IMG/VR virus record: IMGVR_UViG_3300032265_002304
Location: 1 to 32,354 of that record
Length of the DNA stretch: 32,354 nt
Direction: 5' to 3' (one strand)
Source of the DNA: a virus
Made by a program: the position numbers and the translations under genes. The notes below the pieces were generated by a model. It was not told where the DNA came from. It did not search any database and saw only the letters and a list, made by a program, of their open reading frames with translations. Position 1 is the first letter of the stretch. The number at the start of each line of letters is the position of its first letter. Below are positions 1 to 6,392 of this stretch, in pieces.

Positions 1-1
1 A

Positions 2-364
2 GTAGGTAATTCACATGTATATGATTGGTATCAAGATAAAATGTCTAAGGTAGCTTGGAATAAACCAAGAGAATTACCTGGCTGGGCTAAGGCAATCTTC
101 AGCCCAAATATGGTTGCGGCAGGCAACATACAAACACAAGAGGAATTAGATCAACTAACACAAACAGTTATTGACAATCTTGACTATTACCTTTATAATA
201 TAGGAACAGTAGATAAATGGATTCACCATTTTGAAGCTCATAACAATTATTGTAAGAATCAAAAACTAAATCCTCACACGCCTGCTATGATGGTTAATTT
301 CGGAGTAGATAAAACGGTGTTTATGAATTTTATGGATGAGCTACTTTTCCCAGAAACACCATGA
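2..364 (+). CDS. Ferredoxin-dependent bilin reductase (PcyA/PcyX/PebS superfamily), 3' end only
   Basis: The reading frame is open from base 2 through the first ATG at 41. The codons before that ATG read like protein (YDWYQDK), and no ribosome binding site precedes it, so I treat this as the last 120 residues of a gene starting outside the window. The visible part has the C-terminal signature of ferredoxin-dependent bilin reductases: ELPGWAKAIFSPNMV matches the family's LPEWG..IFS block. Further on, HNNYCKNQKLNPHT followed by NFG and ending in DELLFP matches the PcyA-type HYCQQQQKND..FGE..LFD end. These soluble enzymes reduce biliverdin to phycobilins with electrons from ferredoxin. The central catalytic His/Asp residues lie outside the window. 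At the position of the C-terminal Asp used by PebS I see Asn-Pro, which would fit a PcyA/PcyX-type enzyme better. The stop overlaps the gp33 start (ATGA). The superfamily call rests on alignment by eye and the subfamily is open. Confidence 0.68.
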   Translation, partial: VGNSHVYDWYQDKMSKVAWNKPRELPGWAKAIFSPNMVAAGNIQTQEELDQLTQTVIDNLDYYLYNIGTVDKWIHHFEAHNNYCKNQKLNPHTPAMMVNFGVDKTVFMNFMDELLFPETP

Positions 365-627
365 ATGAAGAAATAAATTATATACTAACCGACAGCTTGA
401 TTATTACCAAAAAATTTAGATCACCTAATGAGTTTTCTCTACATATCGAGGAAAGAGTATTTAGAGAAAAGATAGGTTATATGGATGCCGTTATTCAATA
501 TTGTACAGAAGTAGATATTGACATTGAATCTATTTCAAAACTAATTAATCAGTCTCTTAAAGATAAAATCCAAACAGAAGCCGAGGATCAAAATTATTTG
601 AAAAAACGAGGAAAGCTACCATTGTGA
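361..627 (+). CDS. 33: gp33-like late transcription co-activator
   Basis: This 88-residue protein matches the C-terminal half of T4 gp33 (112 residues). LKDKIQTEAEDQNYL aligns with T4's IEKIQSEAIDENLL, and the preceding acidic helical segment also fits. gp33 tethers host RNA polymerase (on the beta flap) to the sliding clamp gp45, so that with gp55 it activates late transcription at TATAAATA promoters. The start ATG overlaps the upstream stop as ATGA, suggesting translational coupling; no good Shine-Dalgarno sequence is visible. The order 33-59-32 is the same as in T4, which strongly supports the call. It is shorter than T4 gp33 at the N terminus. Confidence 0.85.
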   Translation: MNEEINYILTDSLIITKKFRSPNEFSLHIEERVFREKIGYMDAVIQYCTEVDIDIESISKLINQSLKDKIQTEAEDQNYLKKRGKLPL

Positions 628-1244
628 CTATGGATGAATTCTCAGTGTATAAAATGTATCTTGCTCTTAAGTTACATTTCACTACAGAAAATTATGATGT
701 TATCGCACAACGCGGTAGAGTAAGAGCAAGTAGAGCTGCTTTTGCTAAACGAAAAGATTTATACTCAATCAAGAAAGTATCCAAGACCTATTCAGACGAG
801 GAAGTCGCAAACTTCTTAGTAGCCAATTTTACATCCGGAGATAGATGGGGAGGAATGTTTGATTCCGAAGCAGGTGAGCGATACTCTGAATGGAAGAAGC
901 GAATAGAAAGCCTTGGTTATATTTTTACTAACGATTTGGATAGATTAATCGAAGAACTTGATGCGTCAAATATGAGTTTTGCAGATGCGTTTAAAATCAC
1001 AAAAGCACAGCATCCATATATAATAAAAGCATTTATGAGAAAGACTATAACACTTGAAACATTAGTTATTCTTGAAAAGCTTGAACCATTTTTAGATAGG
1101 TTTGATTCTGAGATTTCAGACAAGATTATTTGGCCAGATATATCTAGGCTGATGCGAAAATATAAACCATTTTTACGTTTTGATAGGGAAAAATTCGATG
1201 CAATATTTAGAAGAAGAGTTGGACATAAACTCTCAAAAAATTAA
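624..1244 (+). CDS. 59: gp59-like loader of the replicative helicase
   Basis: This 206-residue protein (T4 gp59 is 217) shares the N-terminal signature SVYKMYLALKLH..YDVI followed by RVRAS.AAF.KRKD, matching T4 SVYKLYLMIKQH..YDVI..RVSDAAYQKRRD. gp59 binds forked DNA and gp32 and loads the gp41 helicase during recombination-dependent replication. I use the GTG at 624, which overlaps the gp33 stop and lies about 11 nt after an AGGAA motif; an ATG two codons later at 630 is the alternative. The protein is all-helical in appearance and rich in Lys/Arg, as expected. Its position between gp33 and gp32 is the T4 arrangement. Its 3' end is overlapped by the next small gene. Confidence 0.92.
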   Translation: MTMDEFSVYKMYLALKLHFTTENYDVIAQRGRVRASRAAFAKRKDLYSIKKVSKTYSDEEVANFLVANFTSGDRWGGMFDSEAGERYSEWKKRIESLGYIFTNDLDRLIEELDASNMSFADAFKITKAQHPYIIKAFMRKTITLETLVILEKLEPFLDRFDSEISDKIIWPDISRLMRKYKPFLRFDREKFDAIFRRRVGHKLSKN

Positions 1245-1422
1245 GCGACTCGAAAGTGAGTTAGAGATGACACGTGATGTCTTACATACCACAATAGAAT
1301 CATTGAAAGAAACCCAAAGATATTTAATGAAATTAGCGTACAACCAAACTGAAATTACAAAGAAAGTTTCAAAGTGGCCGTACATTGTAGTAGATTCCGC
1401 AAGTAAGGATGATACAGTTTAA
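1198..1422 (+). CDS. Small coiled-coil protein, function unknown
   Basis: I place the start at the ATG at 1198, preceded by an AGGGA motif at about 1187, giving 74 residues and a 47-base overlap with the end of gp59. An ATG at 1180 is possible but has poorer context. The sequence is one long amphipathic helix: heptad-like Leu/Ile spacing through EEELDINSQKIKRLESELE and on to about residue 50, then a short tail with a KWPYIVVDS strand. This looks like a coiled-coil oligomerisation or adaptor peptide. No family is recognised. Its place between the helicase loader and the ssDNA-binding protein suggests co-expression with replication genes, but that does not establish a role. Confidence 0.6.
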   Translation: MQYLEEELDINSQKIKRLESELEMTRDVLHTTIESLKETQRYLMKLAYNQTEITKKVSKWPYIVVDSASKDDTV

Positions 1423-1451
1423 TAAGGTATAAGGAGCCTTAACTTTTTAAA

Positions 1452-1655
1452 ATGAGTATTAAGAAGAGAAATTTTAATCCCGATTATGAACATGATCGAG
1501 AAGGTAAACTTAAAAATATAAAACGTAAAAGTGTTATTGACAAACACAAAAAGATTATATATAATATAGCATCATCTAAAAAGATGGATGATGACATTGA
1601 TGAATTTGATTATGATTATGCGACATTTGGTAATGGCAAATTTAAACAGCGTTAA
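1452..1655 (+). CDS. Small charged protein, function unknown
   Basis: A 67-residue protein with a strongly basic first half (KKRNFNPDYEHDREGKLKNIKRKS) and an acidic run (MDDDIDEFDYDYATF) near the C terminus. I recognise no family. An AAGGAG motif at 1431-1436 lies 15 nt before the ATG, longer than the usual spacing. No other start codon exists in frame between them, so the gene relies on a long spacer or on coupling. The charge split would suit a nucleic-acid or protein-docking peptide, but this is only a description. It is the last gene before gp32 and shares its direction. Confidence 0.55.
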   Translation: MSIKKRNFNPDYEHDREGKLKNIKRKSVIDKHKKIIYNIASSKKMDDDIDEFDYDYATFGNGKFKQR

Positions 1656-1693
1656 TACAATAAACATACACCGTAAATACGAAAGGAAATATT

Positions 1694-2620
1694 ATGGCAA
1701 TCAACTCACTAGCTGATCTAAGAAAATCCCGCGGCGGATTTGAATCTCTTATGAAAGAGGTTGAAAAGATCTCCAACCCCCAAGGCGAATCAAGAAGTGG
1801 CGATGATCGTTTCTGGCAACCAGAAGTCGACAAAGCAGGTAACGGCTATGCTGTTATTAGATTCTTACCTACCCCTAAAGGTGAAGACCTTCCATGGGTT
1901 AGAGTTTGGAATCATGGATTCCAAGGCCCAGGTGGGAAATGGTATATCGAAAATTCCCTTACAACTCTAGGCAAAGCAGATCCTGTTTCTGAACATAACA
2001 CAGAACTATGGAACTCTGGCTCTGATGCAAATAAGGAAATTGCTCGTAAGCAAAAGCGTAAGCTCAGCTATATCACTAACATCCTTATTGTTAAGGATCC
2101 TGCACATCCCGAAAACGAAGGTCAAGTTAGACTTTATAAGTTTGGCAAGAAGATCTTTGATAAGATTAAGGACATGGCAGAACCACAATTCCAAGACGAA
2201 AAACCTGTCAATGTATTTGACTTTGATACAGGCGCAAACTTTAAATTAAAGATTCGCCAAGTAGAAGGTTATCGTAATTATGACAAGTCAGAGTTTGACT
2301 CTGCAGGTCCAATCTCGGAAGATGATGATATCGTAGAAGGTATTTGGAACAAGCAACATTCTTTGACACAGTTCTTAGATGAAAAACACTTTAAGTCATA
2401 TGACGAATTGAAGAAGAAATTCGAAATGGTCATGGGATTGAATGGTGCGTCTACAGCAGCGGTAAAACCTGCGGCAGATGTTGACTTGGATGAAGATGTT
2501 CCTACAAGATCATTCGCACCTAAGACAGAAAAGGCACCTGTTAAGGCGCCTGTTAAGGAAGTAGACTTTGATAATGACGATGATTCATTATCTTATTTTG
2601 CTAAATTAGCAGAAGATTAA
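1694..2620 (+). CDS. 32: gp32 single-stranded DNA-binding protein
   Basis: This 308-residue protein (T4 gp32 is 301) keeps the family order. It has a basic N terminus with LADLRKSRGG (the gp32 self-association segment) and an OB-fold core with DKAGNGYAVIRFLP, WNHGF, KWYIE, NILIVKDPA.PENEG and RLYKFGKKIFDKI. The Ala/Pro linker and acidic tail (VDFDNDDDS) are the usual contact site for replication partners. It coats ssDNA in replication, recombination and repair. A good ribosome binding site (GAAAGGA) precedes the ATG. Oddity: T4 gp32 binds zinc through His64, Cys77, Cys87 and Cys90. Here His74 is kept in WNHGF, but the protein has no cysteine at all, so this site must be absent. A strong terminator follows immediately. 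Confidence 0.96.
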   Translation: MAINSLADLRKSRGGFESLMKEVEKISNPQGESRSGDDRFWQPEVDKAGNGYAVIRFLPTPKGEDLPWVRVWNHGFQGPGGKWYIENSLTTLGKADPVSEHNTELWNSGSDANKEIARKQKRKLSYITNILIVKDPAHPENEGQVRLYKFGKKIFDKIKDMAEPQFQDEKPVNVFDFDTGANFKLKIRQVEGYRNYDKSEFDSAGPISEDDDIVEGIWNKQHSLTQFLDEKHFKSYDELKKKFEMVMGLNGASTAAVKPAADVDLDEDVPTRSFAPKTEKAPVKAPVKEVDFDNDDDSLSYFAKLAED

Positions 2621-2639
2621 AACCAGCTCCCCTTGGTTT
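2617..2639 (-). terminator. Possible weak terminator for the minus-strand operon
   Basis: On the minus strand, after the tape-measure gene stop, AAACCA (2639-2634) and TGGTTT (2625-2620) form a 6-bp stem with an 8-nt loop. The run of T at the end of the second arm continues to base 2617. It is AT-rich and weaker than the adjacent plus-strand terminator. Together they would make a convergent terminator pair in about 45 bp. Confidence 0.3.
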
Positions 2640-2641
2640 AG

Positions 2642-2663
2642 CCCCGCCCTGTGCGGGGTTTTT
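2642..2663 (+). terminator. Intrinsic terminator after gp32
   Basis: A perfect 6-bp GC stem, CCCCGC (2642-2647) with GCGGGG (2653-2658), encloses a CCTGT loop and is followed directly by five T (2659-2663). It lies 21 bases after the gp32 stop and next to the stop of the convergent tape-measure gene, so it ends the plus-strand replication block and insulates the minus-strand operon. Confidence 0.85.
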
Positions 2664-4253
2664 CTATCTTATACCTCGGCGAGTTCTAAACATATCCATC
2701 ATTTTAGTTCCTGTTCCTTCTGCTTGTATCTGAGCTGCGGAAATAGTAGGAGTGCCACCATTCGTTACGTTTTGTGTAATAGATTGATTGAACATTTGTG
2801 CGTTGGGAGCTAACTTATTTGCCATAGCTTCAGTTTTATCATATGCTTCTTTTAATGTATCATATACCGCAGTTCCAAGTCCCGGTAGTAAATTAACAGT
2901 CTGAGGATTTGCGTCTGTGCCGAAATTAATTTCGCCTAACTTATCCATTTCCCCAACAATAAAATCCTTTGCATCAACTAATTTATCTACAATTGCCTTT
3001 TCCATTTTCTTTGGAAGATCTTCAAAATTCGTTAGCATATTTTTAATAGATTCATTCATCTTTTTAGTATAATCACCTAGTGTGTCGGTTTGTTTTTCTA
3101 AATCTTTTTCTTTTATTTCTTTATCTTTTTTCTCGTTTTCTGCGTCTATTTCTCCCGCCCTTGTCATAGGATCGGTAAAGAATTTTTTAATTTTATTTAA
3201 AGGATTTGATGGATCGTCCCATTTCAAAGGTCCACCACCGCCGTTTTCCTTATTTTTATTTAGTGTTTCTTGTTCTCCATCAGAAGTACCATATAACACG
3301 CTTCCCGCTAAAGCGCCTAGCCCCAATGCACCTAATATACCTGCTAATAATTTACCTTTACCGCCTGTGGCACCTTCGGGAACATATGCACCGGATCCAT
3401 TTTGTTTCAAAGTTCCCATGTCTCTAGGTTGTCTAGGGCCTTCAAGTTCTGGTAATCCATTTGGTCCTATTCTACCACCACCGGCTCTACCATTTTGATT
3501 TCTATTTCTTTCAACATCTCCTGCTCCTCCGCCCATTCCGCCAATTCTATTTAAACCCATTGCAGCGAGTAACATCTCTCCCAATGCCGTAACTGCTGCA
3601 ACTATTGCTGCACCTACAGATCCTAATGTTGTAATAATGCCTGTTAGAATGGGAACAACGATAGTACCTAAAAATGTTACTAGTAATGTACCACCTTGTA
3701 ATACTGTACTAATAAGACTAGATAAGAACCCTCCGCTTTTTTCGCCATCGCCTCCATTCTGAGAATCCTTTATTTCAATCCCCAATTTTTCCGCAATAGC
3801 CTTTGCGAGAAGCTCTCGTTCTCTTTTTCTAGGACCTTCTTCATTGGCTTGTCTTAGGAAATTAATATTTAAGGCAGTCGTTTCTGTTAACTCTCGTACC
3901 CTTGTTATCTCTTCCATCATCTTTTGTTGATATTTAGATGGGCCAAATAATTTGTTTATTGCAGATTTAAAAAATCCTGTAGATGAGGATTCGTCTTTAG
4001 TTTTGGATTTATTATCAGATTTATACTTTTCAAAATACTTTTGTATTGATGACATTCCTTGCTGGTTACCCTGAAAGAATTCTCTTTGCGAATTTCTTAT
4101 ATCTTTTCTTAGTTCAGAAAACTCTTTTCTCTGATCCATAATACTATCAGATAATTTATGTAACACTTTTGTTTGTGCAGATAAACTATCATTCTGAGTT
4201 TTTAGTGTATTGTGAATTAGTATATCACTTAGGGGATTTTGTGGTAGTGCCAT
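2664..4253 (-). CDS. Tape-measure-like tail protein (candidate functional equivalent of T4 gp29)
   Basis: A 529-residue protein, close to the length of T4 gp29 (590). The N-terminal 150 residues are helical and coiled-coil-like (QTKVLHKLSDSIMDQRKEF, then many Lys/Glu/Gln). A long hydrophobic stretch follows at about 176-233 (LISTVLQGGTLLVTFLGTIVV, continuing Ala/Gly-rich). Then come a Gly/Asn/Arg-rich linker, a second hydrophobic segment at 301-321 (LLAGILGALGLGALAG) and another charged helical region. Helical arms with internal hydrophobic segments are typical of tape-measure proteins. The context agrees: it lies directly downstream of gp26 and the gp51-like frame, which are hub and chaperone functions, as lambda H follows G/GT. 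No direct sequence match to T4 gp29 is evident to me, so the role is inferred from layout, size and composition. Confidence 0.6.
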   Translation of the reverse strand: MALPQNPLSDILIHNTLKTQNDSLSAQTKVLHKLSDSIMDQRKEFSELRKDIRNSQREFFQGNQQGMSSIQKYFEKYKSDNKSKTKDESSSTGFFKSAINKLFGPSKYQQKMMEEITRVRELTETTALNINFLRQANEEGPRKRERELLAKAIAEKLGIEIKDSQNGGDGEKSGGFLSSLISTVLQGGTLLVTFLGTIVVPILTGIITTLGSVGAAIVAAVTALGEMLLAAMGLNRIGGMGGGAGDVERNRNQNGRAGGGRIGPNGLPELEGPRQPRDMGTLKQNGSGAYVPEGATGGKGKLLAGILGALGLGALAGSVLYGTSDGEQETLNKNKENGGGGPLKWDDPSNPLNKIKKFFTDPMTRAGEIDAENEKKDKEIKEKDLEKQTDTLGDYTKKMNESIKNMLTNFEDLPKKMEKAIVDKLVDAKDFIVGEMDKLGEINFGTDANPQTVNLLPGLGTAVYDTLKEAYDKTEAMANKLAPNAQMFNQSITQNVTNGGTPTISAAQIQAEGTGTKMMDMFRTRRGIR

Positions 4254-4256
4254 ATC

Positions 4257-4463
4257 TTACTTCTGTTGTTTTGCTCTTAGTTTTTCATTCTCTTCATTAA
4301 TGTGATTAATTAACATAGTAACGTAAATATCTCTTTCCCACGGTAGCATATTTTCTATATCAGATAATGAGTAATTATGATTATTCATTAATGAGAAATT
4401 AAGCTGATAATAATTAAGGAGTCCTTCGTGCGAAAGAGTTAGACGAAAAAATTCTGAAGACCC
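4257..4463 (-). CDS. 51: gp51-like segment in the -1 frame of gp26 (frameshift product)
   Basis: This open frame runs on the minus strand from a TGA at 4466-4464 to the TAA at 4259-4257. Downstream of the gp26 stop it encodes about 60 residues of convincing protein, with LSHEGLLNYYQLNFSLM followed by NYSLSDIENMLPWERDIYV, ending in a Lys/Gln-rich helix. It resembles the short gp51-type baseplate hub assembly proteins of cyanophage-like T4 relatives. There is no ATG, GTG or TTG before an internal ATG at 4388, which would discard the conserved-looking first part and lacks a Shine-Dalgarno sequence. The simplest reading is that it is translated as a C-terminal extension of gp26 after a -1 frameshift at 4451-4445, giving a fusion of about 291 residues (229 from gp26 plus 62). 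A short 43-residue product from 4388 is the alternative. Confidence 0.72.
   Translation of the reverse strand, partial: GSSEFFRLTLSHEGLLNYYQLNFSLMNNHNYSLSDIENMLPWERDIYVTMLINHINEENEKLRAKQQK
4422..4451 (-). other. Candidate programmed -1 ribosomal frameshift site (gp26 to gp51)
   Basis: On the minus strand the gp26 frame reads AAT TTT TTC GTC TAA. T TTT TTC (4451-4445) is a canonical X XXY YYZ slippery heptamer two codons before the stop. After a 7-nt spacer (4444-4438), TCTTTC (4437-4432) pairs with GAAGGA (4427-4422) around a GCAC loop: 6 bp with one G-T wobble. Slipping back one base makes the next codons CGT CTA ACT, which open directly into the gp51-like frame. Heptamer, spacer and stimulator all sit where expected. 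The stem is short, so efficiency may be low, or a larger fold may add to it. Confidence 0.72.
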
Positions 4464-5131
4464 TCAAGATTTAATTCATTATGTGCTCCGCATTCGGAAC
4501 AATCTTGTTCTACATGCTGTACTACTTTTGGCATAGTTAAAAAGAAAGTTTCTAATAAACCAAACTGTGCTTTTGAAAATCCGTTAACAAATTCTACCAA
4601 TTCTTCCTTAGTGTAGTCATCATATAATTGTTCATCGGTATATACATTCCTGATACAATCGCATAACAATTCTACAACACTTTCAGATTTAAAATTATTA
4701 TATATCTTTAACATTTCCTCAAATTTAGGATAGCGCATTTCTAATCCAATGTTATCCGATATTAGAATTTTTGTGGTATGCTCAGGATCTTTTTTAACTT
4801 CAGCTTTAGTTATATCAAGATCAAATTTAATCTTATTCTCGCAATTATTACATTGTAGTGTTAGGTTTGCCGTTTCGCCTACAGACTTTGCTCTTAGATT
4901 TAAAAAGATATATTCTATATCAAAATTTGGTAAATCGTCCATCTTTAATTTATTGAATGTACAAACATCTACAAGATCCACAATTATTCTGTGTATCTCT
5001 TCTCCGTCCGATTCTAATGCTGTTAATAAAATTTTATATTCTTTTACTAAGAATGGTCTGTATTTGATTTTTTCCCCGGTTGATGGTAAGATCAATTCAT
5101 ATGTTGGGGTTTCTAATTTTGGTAATGCCAT
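4439..5131 (-). CDS. 26: gp26-like baseplate hub assembly protein
   Basis: A 230-residue protein (T4 gp26 is 208) of the T4 baseplate-protein family. It shows the typical start (LETPTYELILPSTGEKIKYRPF) and two CxxC pairs (Cys94/Cys97 in LQCNNCE and Cys211/Cys214 in DCSECGAHN) that look like a split zinc ribbon. It also has the helical middle with EEMLKIYNNF. In T4, gp26 works with gp51 in assembly of the central baseplate hub. An AGGAA motif sits about 8 nt before the ATG on the minus strand. The last codons form a slippery heptamer, so I infer two products: gp26 alone and a gp26-gp51 fusion. It lies between the tube protein and the tape-measure-like gene in the minus-strand late operon. Confidence 0.85.
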   Translation of the reverse strand: MALPKLETPTYELILPSTGEKIKYRPFLVKEYKILLTALESDGEEIHRIIVDLVDVCTFNKLKMDDLPNFDIEYIFLNLRAKSVGETANLTLQCNNCENKIKFDLDITKAEVKKDPEHTTKILISDNIGLEMRYPKFEEMLKIYNNFKSESVVELLCDCIRNVYTDEQLYDDYTKEELVEFVNGFSKAQFGLLETFFLTMPKVVQHVEQDCSECGAHNELNLEGLQNFFV

Positions 5132-5147
5132 GATTTAATTCCTATAA

Positions 5148-5816
5148 TTAAAATGCTTGTTTTGTAAGTCGGTTAAAATTTCCTGTTGCAGATTCGGCAG
5201 GTGTTGCTTCAGTGTCAATCATTGAGCCATTTCTAATAGTATCGTATGGATATAATTTATCATTTAATCCACCCGCATGGTTAGGAATAGCTTTTCTATA
5301 AACAAAGTTTACAGATAATTTGTGCAGGCTGTTTTGACTGCTGTTATTGACTTCTAATAAATTATATGATTTTGGAAATGCATCAGTCAATAATATAGAA
5401 TATGTTGTTTCGTTTTTCTCATTCAATTGATAAATTCCAATATCTGTCACATAATCACTTTGATAATTTACGTTATAGTTTACAGGATTTATAACTATTG
5501 CCATCCAGCAATCAAAAAACGCTTTAATGTCCATTTGTTGATCCATTAAAAATGTCATTGCCATTCCATCGCCACCATAATCTATTGTAGATGGTCTTTG
5601 ATACGCGGGACCATATATTCGTTGTTGTTTAACCCCTATACCTATAGGAGGTAAACTTGCGGATTCGCAAAATAAACTAACTAAGTTTATATTTCTAAAT
5701 CTTGCATTTTCTAATATTTTTGCAGGAGTATTAATGAAAACTTCAAATCTATTTTGTTTAGCAACGCCTCGCGTTCTAACTTCTGTTTGAAATTTGCTTA
5801 GTGAAAAGTATGACAT
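5148..5816 (-). CDS. 54: Tail-tube-fold protein, probable gp54 baseplate tube initiator
   Basis: A 222-residue protein with the conserved layout of the gp19/gp54-type tube proteins of T4-like phages. It has an N-terminal helix and NRFEVFI strand, then FCESASLPPIGI, then the QRIYGPAYQRPSTIDYGG block, the KAFFDCWM helix, and TDIGIYQLNE followed by LLTDAFPKSYNL. In T4, gp54 sits on gp48 and nucleates polymerisation of the gp19 tube; its core is homologous to gp19. The gene is shorter than T4 gp54 (320). Its place in the baseplate operon, close to gp48 and gp26 rather than next to a sheath gene, favours gp54 over the main tube protein gp19. The fold call is firm; the gp54 versus gp19 assignment is less so. 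Confidence 0.68.
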   Translation of the reverse strand: MSYFSLSKFQTEVRTRGVAKQNRFEVFINTPAKILENARFRNINLVSLFCESASLPPIGIGVKQQRIYGPAYQRPSTIDYGGDGMAMTFLMDQQMDIKAFFDCWMAIVINPVNYNVNYQSDYVTDIGIYQLNEKNETTYSILLTDAFPKSYNLLEVNNSSQNSLHKLSVNFVYRKAIPNHAGGLNDKLYPYDTIRNGSMIDTEATPAESATGNFNRLTKQAF

Positions 5817-5819
5817 TTA

Positions 5820-6392
5820 TTACCTACTGTATTTTTCTTTTGTGTCTTGCCAGACAGTTTCTTTTTTAGCGTTAGCAAAGTTTTCAACAGGTAACATTGA
5901 TGCTGTTATCCAATCATTAAAATCAATTTTTAAAAATCTTGATCTGACGTGCGGCTTTAGATAATGTTTTACGCACGCAGTTGCCATATGATATCTCGAT
6001 GAGCTATTTAGTAATTGCCAAGATAATTGTATTTTTGTTTTTTGATCTGTTCTTTTATCGGTTGCTAGATCTGTGAGAGCGCCTAGTAAATTAAATCTAG
6101 CTAAGTATGGGAGATAGTGCAAATTAATTCCTAAAAATCCACCAGGGACTAAACTAAAGGGAAGCACCAATGGTAATCTATCATAGTAAGGTAATGTTGC
6201 TTTATGCTTAGGATCATACATAAAAAGATACATTTCTCCAGGGACTAAACTAGTAGTTAATTGTTCATTTTTTAAAAGATTTACTCCAGTAACTCCGGAT
6301 CCTAAATTTCTAACTTGGCTACGATACCAGGTATACGACTTCTCAGCGTCGCCCCTTTTCATACTTACTACTTTAAATATATTATCAGCCAT
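5820..6392 (-). CDS. Conserved T4-like structural or completion protein, unassigned (gp2-like candidate)
   Basis: A 190-residue protein with SYTWYRSQVRNL near the start, then PGEMYLFMYDPKHKATLPYYDRLPLVLPF and GGFLGINLHYLPYLAR. A helical and basic C-terminal part follows (KPHVRSRFLKIDFNDW). The YYDR..PLVLPF / FLGLN-HYLP pattern is familiar from uncharacterised proteins of marine T4-like phages. I cannot tie it to a T4 protein with certainty. It overlaps the end of gp4 by 8 bases, and in T4 the neighbour of gene 4 is gene 2 (DNA end protector), so a gp2-like or tail/head-completion role is a reasonable hypothesis only. It is co-transcribed with gp4 from the late promoter at 6868-6875. Confidence 0.6.
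   Translation of the reverse strand: MADNIFKVVSMKRGDAEKSYTWYRSQVRNLGSGVTGVNLLKNEQLTTSLVPGEMYLFMYDPKHKATLPYYDRLPLVLPFSLVPGGFLGINLHYLPYLARFNLLGALTDLATDKRTDQKTKIQLSWQLLNSSSRYHMATACVKHYLKPHVRSRFLKIDFNDWITASMLPVENFANAKKETVWQDTKEKYSR

Noticed and set aside
41-364. First ORF as a complete 107-residue gene starting at 41
   Set aside because: The frame is open to the window edge, upstream codons look coding, no ribosome binding site precedes the ATG, and the family it matches is about 230-250 residues long.
1430-1441. TAAGGAGCCTTA inverted repeat as terminator or operator
   Set aside because: Five-base arms with a 2-base centre cannot form a useful hairpin; it is mostly the Shine-Dalgarno motif of the next gene.
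3082-3498. Plus-strand open frame inside the tape-measure gene
   Set aside because: Antisense shadow; Ser/Phe/Pro composition reflects the Lys/Glu/Gly codons of the opposite strand.
4257-4388. gp51 as an independent 43-residue gene from the ATG at 4388
   Set aside because: It would drop the protein-like LSHEGLLNYYQLNFSL part, lacks a Shine-Dalgarno sequence, and ignores the well-placed slippery site; kept only as an alternative.
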